From positions 1,136,572 to 1,200,571 of the forward strand of contig NZ_CP047945.1 of assembly GCF_014279795.1 (NCBI RefSeq): DNA of 64,000 nucleotides, written 5' to 3'. This DNA comes from Synechococcus sp. PROS-7-1. GTDB taxonomy: Bacteria; Cyanobacteriota; Cyanobacteriia; PCC-6307; Cyanobiaceae. The notes beneath the pieces are model-generated. The model saw nothing but the letters and a program-made list of their open reading frames with translations. It was not told the origin of the DNA and searched no databases. This document shows, one piece after another, positions 9,331-18,408 of this stretch (position 1 is the first letter of the stretch; the number at the start of each line of letters is the position of its first letter). A program made the translations under genes and the position numbers.

Positions 9331-9975
9331 TCAGTTCATCACCACGAGGCGCTGGGTTCCTGACCGTTCGATCAGAGCAGAGAGATCGAGCATGTCGTTG
9401 CGGTTCACCAGACCGATGCATCCAAGGGTGCCGCTTTGGGAATTGAGGCGACCGGCGCTGGGATCCTGGTGGATTCCCAGAACTCTGCGACCGGTCGTGA
9501 AGGTGGGCTCGATGCTGATCCAGACAGGGCCAAGCTCGGGATAGGCCCCGTCGGCGAGGGGTTCGACCGGGCCGACGCTGTAGGTGCCTGCTGGCAGGGG
9601 AGCTCGGCTTCCCATGCGGTCGCGGTCAGCGTTCTGACGATTGGCCCGTCCGCTGACAGCGTCAAAACGACGGGTTGGCTTTCCGGGAATCTCGAGCCTC
9701 AGATCCCAGATCGGATCGCCGGTGGAGGCGATGCGGCGGTCGGTCCGTTCCAGAACGAGGGTGGGGACAGGCTTCGGCTTCGGTGGAACGGGCTCGAGCA
9801 GGGCCATCAGGGAGGGACGCTCGCCATCCTGACGATCAGCGCGTGCTGCGGGGGCCATTCCCAGTCCGAGCAACGCTGTCGCCACAACTGGCCATGCAAG
9901 GCAACGGCAGAGAGTGCGGCGATCCCGGACGATTTGCATTCCGCTGACAGAAAAACGAACCTGTCTTACGGGCAA
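9331..9975 (-). CDS. L,D-transpeptidase (YkuD) family protein, exported
   Basis: Predicted periplasmic peptidoglycan enzyme of 214 residues. A signal-like segment spans residues 24-46 (LAWPVVATALLGLGMAPAARA). The YkuD signature appears near the C-terminus as GIHQDP followed by SGTLGCIGLVN. This gives the catalytic His and Cys, but Gly replaces the Arg usually found after CI/CV. An internal ATG at 9939 (residue 13) is a plausible alternative start that shortens the region before the signal peptide. A second YkuD protein lies at 34623. Confidence 0.85.
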   Translation of the reverse strand: MPVRQVRFSVSGMQIVRDRRTLCRCLAWPVVATALLGLGMAPAARADRQDGERPSLMALLEPVPPKPKPVPTLVLERTDRRIASTGDPIWDLRLEIPGKPTRRFDAVSGRANRQNADRDRMGSRAPLPAGTYSVGPVEPLADGAYPELGPVWISIEPTFTTGRRVLGIHQDPSAGRLNSQSGTLGCIGLVNRNDMLDLSALIERSGTQRLVVMN

Positions 9976-10008
9976 TCATTATCGGTTCAAGAATGAATAA
10001 ACGGTTTC

Positions 10009-10557
10009 TCAGCCGGCCCCCGTTGTGCGCCAGTCCAAACCAGGGATGTGAGCCACGATTGACGCTGTGGTTTTCATGTAGTCCGCGTAGTTGGGGCAGC
10101 ATTTGAGCAGTTCACGCTCCTCCCGGTGCGCTTTGCCGGTGAGGACAAACACCAGCGACAAAAAAAGAGCCATGTGCAGAAGACTTCCCCAGGCCAGGGT
10201 CACTCCCAAGGAACACACCAACACTGCTCTGTAGAGAGGATGGCGGCAGTGGGCATAAACCCCTGTGGTGACCAGGGCGGCTCCCTTCTTGGGCTCCGGT
10301 AAGGGCGAGAGACTGGGGCCCAGGGCACGGAATCCCTGAACCGCCAATCCCAGTCCCACGGCGAAGAGGATCAGTCCGCCCATCGCCATCCCCGCTGGCC
10401 AATGGACCCCTAGGGAGTGCGTGCTCGGCCAAGCCGGCGCCAGATGTCCCACGATCAGCAGCAGCTGGGCCACCAGCCACCATTCACCCTGTTGATTGCT
10501 GAACAGGCTTCGCCAGCTCAGGTTCCAGCCATGGAACGCCTGGTTCCAATCCGCCAT
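10009..10557 (-). CDS. Isoprenylcysteine carboxyl methyltransferase/PEMT-like membrane methyltransferase
   Basis: 182 residues with several transmembrane helices. The methyltransferase signature of this superfamily is seen as GVYAHCRHPLYRAVLVCSLG near residue 120. It is followed by a C-terminal AHREERELL and NYADYMKTT that bind SAM and the lipid head in relatives. The methyl acceptor is unknown and could be an isoprenoid or lipid. It lies next to, but divergent from, the SDR gene at 10587, with 29 bases between starts. Confidence 0.85.
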   Translation of the reverse strand: MADWNQAFHGWNLSWRSLFSNQQGEWWLVAQLLLIVGHLAPAWPSTHSLGVHWPAGMAMGGLILFAVGLGLAVQGFRALGPSLSPLPEPKKGAALVTTGVYAHCRHPLYRAVLVCSLGVTLAWGSLLHMALFLSLVFVLTGKAHREERELLKCCPNYADYMKTTASIVAHIPGLDWRTTGAG

Positions 10558-10586
10558 GGGGTGGCCTTCCTCTACGTGCTCCCACT

Positions 10587-11291
10587 ATGCGAACGATTCT
10601 GATCACAGGTGCGAGTCGGGGTATCGGCCGGTCGATTGCGACCTTGCTGCTCTCTCAGGGGCATCACCTTTGTCTGGCTGTTCGGGATCCGGATGGCCTC
10701 CGCGATACAGCCCTGGATCCCCGTCTCCATGGCGATGCTCTATCGCTTTGTCGCTACGACGCCAGGGATCCAGGCGATGCCGAGCGGGCTGTGCAGGCGA
10801 CGCAGCAGGCGTTTGGAGCACTCGACACCCTGATTCACTGCGCCGGAATCCTCCGGAGCACACCGCTGTTGTTCAGCGATGCGCAAAGCAACGAGCCCGA
10901 CGAGCTTTGGAGTGTGAATGTGAAGGGCCCCTGGTGGCTGACACGAGCAGCCTGGCCAGCGCTCGTGGCCTCACAAACGGGGCGGATTCAGGTGTTGGTC
11001 TCCATGAGTGGCAAACGCTGCAAGGGCACGTTGGCGGGCTATTCCGCCAGCAAGTTCGCCCTGATGGGCCTCTGCCAGGCGATGCGCAACGAAGGCTGGG
11101 ACCAGGGAATCCGCGTGACCGCCATCTGCCCAGGTTGGGTGAACACCGACATGGCACGCGCAACGAGTCCTCTGGCACCCGAATTGATGACGCAGCCGGG
11201 CGACCTCGCGTCCCTCTGCGCCAACCTGCTCAATCTGCCGGCATCCGCCGTGCCCTTTGAGCTGGCGGTGAATGCCACGTTGGAACGCTGA
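10587..11291 (+). CDS. Short-chain dehydrogenase/reductase
   Basis: A 234-residue classical SDR. The NAD(P)-binding motif is ILITGASRGIGRSIATLLLS at residues 4-23. An NNAG-equivalent position appears as LIHCAGIL, the catalytic Ser is in LVSMSGKR, and the YxxxK motif is YSASKFALMG. The later CPGWVNTDMA (PG motif) is typical. The substrate is undefined; the ending is convergent with a small exported protein two bases away. Confidence 0.93.
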   Translation: MRTILITGASRGIGRSIATLLLSQGHHLCLAVRDPDGLRDTALDPRLHGDALSLCRYDARDPGDAERAVQATQQAFGALDTLIHCAGILRSTPLLFSDAQSNEPDELWSVNVKGPWWLTRAAWPALVASQTGRIQVLVSMSGKRCKGTLAGYSASKFALMGLCQAMRNEGWDQGIRVTAICPGWVNTDMARATSPLAPELMTQPGDLASLCANLLNLPASAVPFELAVNATLER

Positions 11292-11293
11292 CC

Positions 11294-11641
11294 TCAGTCC
11301 AGCGGAATGTCGCCGCGGGCGCAGACCGTGTTCCAGCAGAGCGTTCCATCCGCACTCCAGCGCGCCTGCACCTTGGCCCAGGGGGTCTGCTCGCCAATCT
11401 GCATCTGCATCGTGCCGCTGCCGTCGTGCTGAAAACGCACCACTTGGTTGCTGAACGCCAGCTCCCAGCGAGCTCCCGGTTGCTCGCTCACGTAGCGGCA
11501 GGGGGACCAGGCCTGATTGGCGTGGCGGCATTCCATCGTGACGGCCAAAGCGGATTGAGCCCGCGCTGGAGCAGCAAAGACCGCCACTGAGACCATCAGC
11601 AGAGCGATGGATGGAAGAACAGCGTTGCTGGGGGCAGTCAC
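11294..11641 (-). CDS. Small exported Cys-containing hypothetical protein
   Basis: 115 residues, no recognised family. An N-terminal signal peptide (SIALLMVSVAVFAAPARAQS) is followed by a mature domain with four Cys (MECRHANQAWSPCRY, and LCWNTVCARG). The spacing suggests two disulfides in an extracytoplasmic beta-rich domain. Divergent from purS with about 97 bases between. Confidence 0.7.
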   Translation of the reverse strand: MTAPSNAVLPSIALLMVSVAVFAAPARAQSALAVTMECRHANQAWSPCRYVSEQPGARWELAFSNQVVRFQHDGSGTMQMQIGEQTPWAKVQARWSADGTLCWNTVCARGDIPLD

Positions 11642-11738
11642 GCGTTGCAGGGTTCACTCACCTGTCTTCAACGTGCAGTCGATCGCCCCTTTGCGGACCC
11701 CTGGCCTGTCAAGATTTAACAATCCCCGTTCAGAGCTC

Positions 11739-11993
11739 GTGCCGCGTTTTCAAGCCCGCGTTCTGGTGCAACTGCGCCCATCGGTCCTCGATCCCGCAGG
11801 GGAAGCGACGAGCGCCGCTGCCCAGCGTCTTGGTGTGGATGGGATTGCCCATCTCCGCATCGGTAAAGCAGTGGAACTTGAATTGGAAGCACCTGATGAG
11901 GCAGAAGCGCGGCGCAGGGTTGAACTGCTCAGTGATCGACTACTGGCCAACCCTGTGATCGAGAACTGGACTCTGGAGCTCTCACAGTCATGA
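11739..11993 (+). CDS. purS: Phosphoribosylformylglycinamidine synthase subunit PurS
   Basis: The small subunit of the PurLQS complex that makes FGAM in purine synthesis. The 84-residue frame from a GTG at 11739 gives [20 protein letters not shown] and ends in [14 protein letters not shown], both typical of PurS. GTG was preferred because upstream residues in the open frame have no PurS similarity. Its end overlaps purQ by four bases (ATGA), so the subunits are translationally coupled. Confidence 0.93.
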   Translation: MPRFQARVLVQLRPSVLDPAGEATSAAAQRLGVDGIAHLRIGKAVELELEAPDEAEARRRVELLSDRLLANPVIENWTLELSQS

Positions 11994-12643
11994 CCATCGG
12001 GGTTGTCGTTTTCCCAGGATCAAACTGTGACCGCGATGTCCGCTGGGCCACAGAAGGATGTCTTGGTCACCAGACCCGGTATCTCTGGCACGAAGATCGT
12101 GATCTTGGTGGGTTGGAGGCCGTCGTGTTGCCAGGCGGATTCAGCTATGGCGATTACTTGCGCTGCGGCGCCATTGCCCGTTTTGCACCAGTGCTCGAGT
12201 CCTTGAAACGTTTCGCGTCAGAGGGGGGCCGCGTTCTGGGAATCTGCAACGGATTTCAGGTACTGACGGAACTCGGCTTGCTGCCTGGGGCCCTCACGCG
12301 GAATCGTCATCTTCATTTCATCTGCGAGTCCACTCCCCTTGCGGTGGTGAGTGATCGCACCCCCTGGCTGGCGACTTGCGCGCGCGATGACCAGTTCTCC
12401 TTGCCGATCGCTCACGGCGAGGGCCGTTTTCAGTGCAGTGATGACACGCTCAAGAAGCTGCAGGACGATGACGCCATTGCCCTGCGTTATTGCAGGAACC
12501 CCAATGGTTCTGTCGCCGATATCGCTGGCATCACCAATGCACAGGGCAACGTGCTGGGTCTGATGCCACACCCGGAGCGCGCGTGCGATCCAGTAACCGG
12601 AAGTACAGCCGGTCGCGCGATCCTGGAGGCTCTGCTCTCCTAA
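11990..12643 (+). CDS. purQ: Phosphoribosylformylglycinamidine synthase subunit PurQ
   Basis: The glutaminase subunit that delivers ammonia to PurL in the fourth step of purine synthesis. 217 residues; a class I glutamine amidotransferase with the nucleophile Cys in [20 protein letters not shown]. The catalytic His/Glu are in [13 protein letters not shown]. The opening [15 protein letters not shown] is a PurQ hallmark. Overlaps purS by four bases. Confidence 0.97.
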   Translation: MTIGVVVFPGSNCDRDVRWATEGCLGHQTRYLWHEDRDLGGLEAVVLPGGFSYGDYLRCGAIARFAPVLESLKRFASEGGRVLGICNGFQVLTELGLLPGALTRNRHLHFICESTPLAVVSDRTPWLATCARDDQFSLPIAHGEGRFQCSDDTLKKLQDDDAIALRYCRNPNGSVADIAGITNAQGNVLGLMPHPERACDPVTGSTAGRAILEALLS

Positions 12644-12646
12644 GTC

Positions 12647-13624
12647 ATGCGCCGTCGATCGCTGCTGGAGTTGGCTTCGTTAGCAGTCGGTTCCGGGGCG
12701 TTGACCTCTCTCTGGCCTGGCGGCGTGAGGGCACGCCAAACGCCCCGACGGCTTCCACCCCTACGACCGCTAGCGAAAGGCTCGCGGCTGCGTGCTCTTA
12801 ATCCAGGAACCTGGATTGATCCAGACACGGATTTCAATCCTCTCGTTCAACGCTGTGAGGCCCAGGGGTGGGTCTTGGAAATCCCTGACGATGTGCGTGG
12901 TCAATGGCAGTGGTTTTCGGGAACCGATGCTCAACGGCGCCGGGTTATCGAGGAGGCTTGGAATGATCCCACTCTTGATGGGGTGGTGTACGTGGGTGGT
13001 GGCTGGGGCGCGGCCAGGGTGCTTGAAGCGGGTGTTCAGTTCCCGAAACGATCCTTCTGGGCGCTTGGTTTTTCCGACAGCAGCGCCCTGCTCCTGGCCC
13101 AGTGGAACGCCGGACTTCTGGGCGCCATTCATGGCTCCACAGGTGGGCCGGAGCAGCAGTGGCAACGCACAGTTTCACTTCTGAAAGGTGAGCCGACAGC
13201 GCCGTTGCAGGGACGCCCGCTGCGTGCTGGTTCAGCCCAGGGCCCCCTGGTGGTGACCAATCTCACGGTGGCGACGCATCTGATCGGCACCCCATGGTTT
13301 CCGTCCCTTCAGGGATCTGTTTTGGTGCTTGAAGATGTGGGTGAGGCTCCTTACCGCGTGGATCGCATGCTGACGCAGTGGCGCAGTGCGGGGCTCTTGA
13401 ACAACGTGGCGGGTGTGGCTTGCGGTCGTTTCAGCTGGAAGGAGGACGACATTCTTCCCGGTGATTTTTCGATGGCTGAGATTCTCGAGGAACGCCTTGG
13501 TGATCTCGGGATTCCTCTGCTGCTCGATCTGCCCTTGGGCCATGGATTACCCAATCAATCCCTGCCTCTAGGCGTGAAGGCACAACTGAATGGGAACGAT
13601 GGCACCCTTCAACTTCTTCGCTGA
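12647..13624 (+). CDS. LD-carboxypeptidase (peptidase family S66)
   Basis: Probable muramoyl-tetrapeptide carboxypeptidase acting on recycled or periplasmic murein peptides. 325 residues. The N-terminus MRRRSLLELASLAVGSGAL looks like a Tat or lipophilic signal. The Ser nucleophile elbow is LGFSDSSALLLAQWN. The Glu and His of the S66 triad fit VLVLEDVGEAPYRVDRML and LDLPLGHGLPN. Starts three bases after purQ and ends six bases before the ALDC-like gene, so it may be read through from purSQ. Confidence 0.9.
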   Translation: MRRRSLLELASLAVGSGALTSLWPGGVRARQTPRRLPPLRPLAKGSRLRALNPGTWIDPDTDFNPLVQRCEAQGWVLEIPDDVRGQWQWFSGTDAQRRRVIEEAWNDPTLDGVVYVGGGWGAARVLEAGVQFPKRSFWALGFSDSSALLLAQWNAGLLGAIHGSTGGPEQQWQRTVSLLKGEPTAPLQGRPLRAGSAQGPLVVTNLTVATHLIGTPWFPSLQGSVLVLEDVGEAPYRVDRMLTQWRSAGLLNNVAGVACGRFSWKEDDILPGDFSMAEILEERLGDLGIPLLLDLPLGHGLPNQSLPLGVKAQLNGNDGTLQLLR

Positions 13625-13630
13625 CTCACC

Positions 13631-14761
13631 ATGGCTGACCTCACCATTGCGAACACTGTCAGTGATCTGATCCTTGGCGATGTGCGCGAACATCTGCCGC
13701 TGGAGAGGATTCCGCTCGAAGGTGATGTGTTGGGTCTGGGCACAACCACGAGTGTCGATAACGGAGAACTAACTTTCCTTCGCAATGGCGACCAGAAGTC
13801 CGTGATCTGGCGATGTGTCGCCCACGACGGAAGCATCGTCAGACTCACCCCTGGCGATGGCAGCGGTCATTTCCCCTATGTGTGCTTCACCAGGGATGCC
13901 AGGGCTCTGCGTCGACCAGCCGATCTCGAGACCCTCGGAGACCTGGAGGGACGGCCACTGCAAGGCCTTGTGGAGGATGCCATCGCCCAGGGGCAGCGTC
14001 TTGGCACCCTGGAGGCGGCACCGATCTACGGCGTGCGTCTGATCGCGCACTGGCATGAACTGGTGATCACCGTGGCCTCCAAGCTCTGCATGGGACAGCA
14101 GCGCAGAAATCTTGGAATCGCCACGAGTGAGGCTGGAACCACTGCTGCGGGCCTCAGCATCTACGACATGCTCCAGCATTACCGGCTCGCTCCACTGCCC
14201 CCGGACCCGGGCAACACGGACGATCCGATCCGCTATCTCGGCCGCTCCATGCAATGGGATTGCTGCGGGTTCTTCGATACGGAGCCCGAACTCGGACGGG
14301 TGACCGTTCCACAGGAAGGCGCCCATCTGCATCTGCATGGCTGCAGCACCGACCTGGCCTATGGCGGCCATCTCCACCATGAACATCCTTCAACCCGCCT
14401 GGCACGGCTTGAGAGCCTATGGATTTATCCGCTGCGCAGCATCAAGGCACTGGCCAGTGACCTGGCGATCGAGAGCCTTGTCTATCGAGCAGGTGCACTG
14501 CACTTCCGTGTCAGCAATATCGGCAGCATGGACGTCAGTGATGTGGGCGTCGCTGTCGTGATCGATGACCGCTACAGCAACCACCGCTACGTGCGCATTC
14601 CATGGCTCAAAGCCGGTGAAAGTGAAGACTTCACCATGCCCTTGTCTCTGTCAAAGGGCGACCACAGAATCTCCGTGATTGCTGATCCCGAACAGCTAGT
14701 GATCGAAGTGGAAGGTCGCAGGACGAACAATCGGATGGACCTGGATGTGGTGATTGCGTAG
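13631..14761 (+). CDS. Acetolactate-decarboxylase-like domain fused to CARDB-like domain
   Basis: 376 residues, not a named gene. Residues ~28-85 (GDVLGLGTTTSVDNGELTFL, then an Asp-Gly turn and HFPYVCFT) and ~126-150 (APIYGVRLIAHWHELVITVA) follow the order of motifs in alpha-acetolactate decarboxylase. A three-His metal site is suggested by GAHLHLHG (232-237) and AYGGHLHHEH (243-252). Residues ~276-376 form a CARDB-like beta-sandwich (LHFRVSNIGSMDVSDVGVAV). Full-length ALDC lacks such a tail. No signal peptide is seen, so it is cytosolic. Acetoin formation is possible but unproven; the wider AF0104/ALDC/Ptd012 fold also includes non-enzymes. It ends at a strong hairpin. Confidence 0.6.
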   Translation: MADLTIANTVSDLILGDVREHLPLERIPLEGDVLGLGTTTSVDNGELTFLRNGDQKSVIWRCVAHDGSIVRLTPGDGSGHFPYVCFTRDARALRRPADLETLGDLEGRPLQGLVEDAIAQGQRLGTLEAAPIYGVRLIAHWHELVITVASKLCMGQQRRNLGIATSEAGTTAAGLSIYDMLQHYRLAPLPPDPGNTDDPIRYLGRSMQWDCCGFFDTEPELGRVTVPQEGAHLHLHGCSTDLAYGGHLHHEHPSTRLARLESLWIYPLRSIKALASDLAIESLVYRAGALHFRVSNIGSMDVSDVGVAVVIDDRYSNHRYVRIPWLKAGESEDFTMPLSLSKGDHRISVIADPEQLVIEVEGRRTNNRMDLDVVIA

Positions 14762-14765
14762 GCAC

Positions 14766-14796
14766 AAAAAAAAGGAGGCCGAATGGCCTCCTTTTG
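14766..14796. terminator. Bidirectional intrinsic terminator
   Basis: An 11-bp perfect stem AAAAGGAGGCC / GGCCTCCTTTT with a GAAT loop. It is preceded by an A run and followed by T residues, so either strand reads stem plus U-tract. It lies between the convergent ALDC-like gene and fba and can end both. Confidence 0.9.
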
Positions 14797-14818
14797 CAGG
14801 ATGACTCGATCGCGATGA

Positions 14819-15892
14819 TCAGGCAGCGACGGCAGCCTTGGGATCGAGAGCGCCTTTGGCATAAAGGCCGGCGTAGTGGGTGATGCTGGCCTGCTTGATC
14901 TTGCTGGCGTTGCCGGCGGCCCAGAACTGCTGGTAGCGGTCGAGGCACACCTGCTTCATGTACTTGCGAGCCGGCTTGTTGAAGTGGCGGGGATCGAAGT
15001 TGGCGGGATCAGCCATGGCTGCTTCGCGAACAGCAGCGGTGAAGGCGAGGCGGTTGTCGGTGTCGATGTTCACCTTGCGCACACCGTTGCGGATGCCTTC
15101 CTGGATCTCCTCGACGGGAACGCCGTAGGTCTCGGGGATGGAACCACCGTGCTTGTTGATCATCTCCAACCATTCCTGGGGAACGGAGGAAGAGCCGTGC
15201 ATCACCAGGTGGGTGTTGGGGATGGCCTTGTGGATTTCAGCGATGCGGCTGATGGCCAGCACTTCACCGGTGGGCTTGCGGGTGAACTTGTAAGCGCCGT
15301 GGCTGGTGCCGATGGCGATGGCCAGGGCGTCACACTTGGTCTTGGCAACGAAGTCAGCTGCTTCAGCAGGATCGGTGAGCAGCATGTCCTTGGACAGCTC
15401 ACCCTCGAAACCGTGGCCGTCCTCAGCCTCACCCTTGCCGGTTTCCAGGGAACCCAGGCAGCCCAGCTCACCTTCAACGCTCACACCCACGGAGTGGGCA
15501 AAATCCACCACTTGCTTGGTGACGGCCACGTTGTACTCGTAGCTGGCGGGAGTCTTGGCGTCGGCCTCCAGGGAGCCATCCATCATCACGGAGGTGAAAC
15601 CGTTGATGGCAGCGGAGTAGCAGGTATCGGGAGCGTTGCCGTGGTCCTGGTGCATCACCACGGGGATGTGGGGATAGGTCTCGGTGGCGGCCAGGATCAG
15701 GTGACGAAGGAAGATTTCACCGGCGTAGCTGCGGGCGCCGCGGGAGGCCTGCAGGATCACGGGGCTGTCGGTCTCATCAGCCGCTTCCATGATCGCCTGC
15801 ACCTGTTCCAGGTTGTTCACGTTGAACGCAGGAATGCCGTAGCCGTTTTCGGCGGCGTGGTCGAGCAGAAGCCGAAGCGGAACGAGCGCCAT
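14819..15892 (-). CDS. fba: Class II fructose-bisphosphate aldolase
   Basis: Metal-dependent condensation of triose phosphates to fructose-1,6-bisphosphate (and sedoheptulose bisphosphate) in the Calvin cycle and gluconeogenesis. 357 residues. The zinc-binding [13 protein letters not shown], the Glu/Asp-rich loop with [14 protein letters not shown] and the C-terminal-side zinc ligand [12 protein letters not shown] are present. The opening [20 protein letters not shown] is characteristic. Ends at the bidirectional terminator. Confidence 0.98.
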   Translation of the reverse strand: MALVPLRLLLDHAAENGYGIPAFNVNNLEQVQAIMEAADETDSPVILQASRGARSYAGEIFLRHLILAATETYPHIPVVMHQDHGNAPDTCYSAAINGFTSVMMDGSLEADAKTPASYEYNVAVTKQVVDFAHSVGVSVEGELGCLGSLETGKGEAEDGHGFEGELSKDMLLTDPAEAADFVAKTKCDALAIAIGTSHGAYKFTRKPTGEVLAISRIAEIHKAIPNTHLVMHGSSSVPQEWLEMINKHGGSIPETYGVPVEEIQEGIRNGVRKVNIDTDNRLAFTAAVREAAMADPANFDPRHFNKPARKYMKQVCLDRYQQFWAAGNASKIKQASITHYAGLYAKGALDPKAAVAA

Positions 15893-15978
15893 GGGAAAGA
15901 ACCTCGAGGTAGAACGTCTTGGAGACGAATGGGGGCGAATCTACCGGATCTAACCCCTGGATTCTTGTCTCCCCTCGA

Positions 15979-17064
15979 TCACTGTCCCAAGGCCATCTCA
16001 AGGCAGCGGTCGCATGCCTTCTGACTGGCAAGCCCTTCCAACAGACCTGGCACCATCGGCCGGCCGCTGCGCATGCTCTCCGCCCACCAACCTTGCAGCC
16101 GAGCGACAGGGGCAACGCGGCCGTCACTCCAGGTTTTCGCAAAGCGGAACTCCTCATCCGCCTGAATGCTGCGAGGGGGTTCGCCGTCCCGTTGAAGGGT
16201 GAGGGAGAACCCGTGCACGTAGTCCTTTTGGTTTTCACTACCCAGCTTCAAACTTCCCTCCGATCCGTAGATCTCCAGCCAGCAACCCCTGCCATTGCGC
16301 GCCACCGATGCCAGAGCCACCTGTGCGGCCAGTGGTGCTCCCTGATGGGTCGTGAGCGTTGTGTTGATCAGGGCGATGTCTTCTGCTGTGACGGCCCGAA
16401 CTTCGCCGCTGGCATCTGGTCTGTTCGCGATGGCGGTTTGCGTGATCGATTGCAGGGTCTGCACCGGGCCGATCAGCCAGGCCAGCATGTCGAAGGCATG
16501 GGTACCAAGGGCCCCCAGCACACCGCCTCCTTCGTCTGCTTGGGCATACCAGTTCCAAGGGCGCTGAGGATTGGCCCGACTGCTCATCAGCCAATCGAGC
16601 TTTGCCAGCCAGGGGGTGCCGATTGCGCCGCTGCTCAGAAGCTTTTCTGCCTGCTGAAAGAGCGGCACTGCCCGATATTCAAAATCCACAGCCACGCTGA
16701 GACCTGCGCTCGAGGCTGTCCGCTGCAGCTCAGCCACCTGATCAGCATTCAGGGCAACCGGTTTTTCAAGCAAAAGATGCTTCCCGGCGGCCAAGGCTTG
16801 TCGAGCGAGTTCGTAGCGCGGCCCCGGCGGTGTGGCGATGATCACCGCTTCCACCTCGGGATCCTCAAGCAGGGCCTCGAAGGCGTCATATCCCTTCAGG
16901 CCCATGTCTCCACCCACTTGATCCAGGCGCTCTTTGCGGGGATGCCACAACGCCACGGCCTTGAGATCAGGGTTCGCTTCCAGTGCAGGAAGGTGAACGG
17001 ACGCCCCGAAACCAAGACCGGCAACGGCGACACCAATTGGATCTCGGTTGGATCTCAAAGCCAT
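15979..17064 (-). CDS. Gfo/Idh/MocA-family oxidoreductase
   Basis: A 361-residue NAD(P)-dependent sugar or inositol-type dehydrogenase. The Rossmann motif is VAVAGLGFGASVHLPAL near residue 12. The family EKPVAL signature is LLLEKPVALNADQVAEL, and an active-site region with GGGVLGALGTHAFDMLAWL follows. It may encode a biliverdin-reductase-like or sugar-modifying enzyme; the sequence does not fix the substrate. 86 bases upstream of fba on the same strand. Confidence 0.88.
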   Translation of the reverse strand: MALRSNRDPIGVAVAGLGFGASVHLPALEANPDLKAVALWHPRKERLDQVGGDMGLKGYDAFEALLEDPEVEAVIIATPPGPRYELARQALAAGKHLLLEKPVALNADQVAELQRTASSAGLSVAVDFEYRAVPLFQQAEKLLSSGAIGTPWLAKLDWLMSSRANPQRPWNWYAQADEGGGVLGALGTHAFDMLAWLIGPVQTLQSITQTAIANRPDASGEVRAVTAEDIALINTTLTTHQGAPLAAQVALASVARNGRGCWLEIYGSEGSLKLGSENQKDYVHGFSLTLQRDGEPPRSIQADEEFRFAKTWSDGRVAPVARLQGWWAESMRSGRPMVPGLLEGLASQKACDRCLEMALGQ

Positions 17065-17098
17065 GGGGCATCAGTGGGGGAAAGACAGCAAAGAGGGA

Positions 17099-17494
17099 TC
17101 AGGCCAATCCGGAGCTGCAGACAGCATCGATCACCTCGGAGATCAGATCGTCGTCAGCCGGAGCTTCCCAGGAGGCCCTGAAGCGGGGAAGACCATTTTT
17201 CTGCGTATCCCGATACAGGCGTTGGTCGCAATCGATGTCCATCACGACCAAGGTTCCTAAGGCCGGTGATTCATCCTCCGTTCTCAGGCTGTAACGGCTC
17301 AGAACGGAAACGGTGCCGTCCTTGCTGCGTCGAACACTGCCAGCGTCCCACCACTGTTGGCCTTCCGAACTGGATGGAACCTCTCGCCAATCAACAGGAC
17401 CTGCCAGGACGGGACCCGCAAGCAGGAGAAGCAGGAGTGAAACCACCACCAGGCTGATCCACCGGGCGAATTTGAAACGCGGAGTCAGCCTCAT
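17099..17494 (-). CDS. Exported hypothetical protein downstream of accD
   Basis: 131 residues of unknown function. A strong signal or membrane anchor (WISLVVVSLLLLLLAGPVLA) precedes a mature domain (VDWREVPSSSEGQQWWDAGS, SRYSLRTEDESPALGTLVVM, DIDCDQRLYRD). The motif order resembles cyanobacterial exported proteins that record a surface or lumen state, but no family is assigned. The ATG at 17494 overlaps the accD stop by one base (TGATG); an in-frame TTG lies just upstream. Two Cys (IDCDQ, DAVCSSG) could pair. Confidence 0.7.
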   Translation of the reverse strand: MRLTPRFKFARWISLVVVSLLLLLLAGPVLAGPVDWREVPSSSEGQQWWDAGSVRRSKDGTVSVLSRYSLRTEDESPALGTLVVMDIDCDQRLYRDTQKNGLPRFRASWEAPADDDLISEVIDAVCSSGLA

Positions 17495-18372
17495 CAAACT
17501 GCCGCACTCCCCTGTCGGCAGCCATGCAGTTTCATCAGCGTGGCGAGCGTGGACTTCAGCTGGGTGCGAGGAACGATTGTGTCCACGAATCCGTGGTCCT
17601 GGAGGTACTCCGCCGTTTGGAAGTTTTCGGGCAATTTTTCCCGCAGGGTCTGTTCGATCACCCGTCGGCCGGCGAAGCCAATCAGAGCCTTCGGTTCCGC
17701 CAGGATCAGATCACCGAGCATGGCGAAACTGGCGGTCACGCCTCCGGTGGTGGGGTGAGTGAGCAGGGGCATGTAAAGCACGCCTGCTTCACGATGCCGT
17801 TCCAGGGCACCGGAGATCTTGGCCATCTGCATCAGGCTGAGCATGCCCTCCTGCATCCGCGCTCCCCCTGACGCGCAGACGATGAGCAGCGGCAGGCGCT
17901 TGGCAGTGGCTTGTTCGACCAGGCGGGTCAGCTTCTCTCCCACAACTGATCCCATTGATCCGCCCATGAAGCGGAAATCCATCACCGCCAGGGCCATGGG
18001 GATGTCGTCCACTCGGCACAAGCCTGTGATCACTCCATCGCGGAGGCCCGTGCCGGCTTGGGTTTCACGCAGCCGGTCGGCGTAGGCGCGACGGTCTTTA
18101 AAACCAAGTGGATCGGTTGGGGCCAACCCCTCGTCAATCGCTTCAAAGCTGCCTTCATCGACGATCAAAGCGATGCGTTCAGCGCTGTTAATCCGGTGGT
18201 GATGGCCGCAATTGCTGCAAACACTGGCATTGGCAAGCAGATCTTTGCGGTACACCACCTGGCCGCATTCAGGACATTTGCTCCAGAGGCCGTCGCCTTC
18301 CTCGGGCTCCTGGGCAACCTTCACGACGGACTGTTCTTTGCGGCGATCGGCGAACCAGTCGAATAGCGACAC
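17494..18372 (-). CDS. accD: Acetyl-CoA carboxylase carboxyltransferase subunit beta
   Basis: Forms, with AccA, the carboxyltransferase that makes malonyl-CoA for fatty acid synthesis. 292 residues. An N-terminal four-Cys zinc ribbon (CPECG...CSNCGHH) is followed by the crotonase-like core with [19 protein letters not shown] and [20 protein letters not shown]. The next gene overlaps its stop, so they share a transcript. Confidence 0.98.
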   Translation of the reverse strand: MSLFDWFADRRKEQSVVKVAQEPEEGDGLWSKCPECGQVVYRKDLLANASVCSNCGHHHRINSAERIALIVDEGSFEAIDEGLAPTDPLGFKDRRAYADRLRETQAGTGLRDGVITGLCRVDDIPMALAVMDFRFMGGSMGSVVGEKLTRLVEQATAKRLPLLIVCASGGARMQEGMLSLMQMAKISGALERHREAGVLYMPLLTHPTTGGVTASFAMLGDLILAEPKALIGFAGRRVIEQTLREKLPENFQTAEYLQDHGFVDTIVPRTQLKSTLATLMKLHGCRQGSAAV

Positions 18373-18408
18373 GCAATGCCTTCTACTGGAACCATTTAAG
18401 ACGACACA

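Noticed and set aside
14876-16024. 382-codon plus frame opposite fba
   Set aside because: Gly/Val/His-rich composition typical of the antisense of a GC-rich gene; fba is certain.
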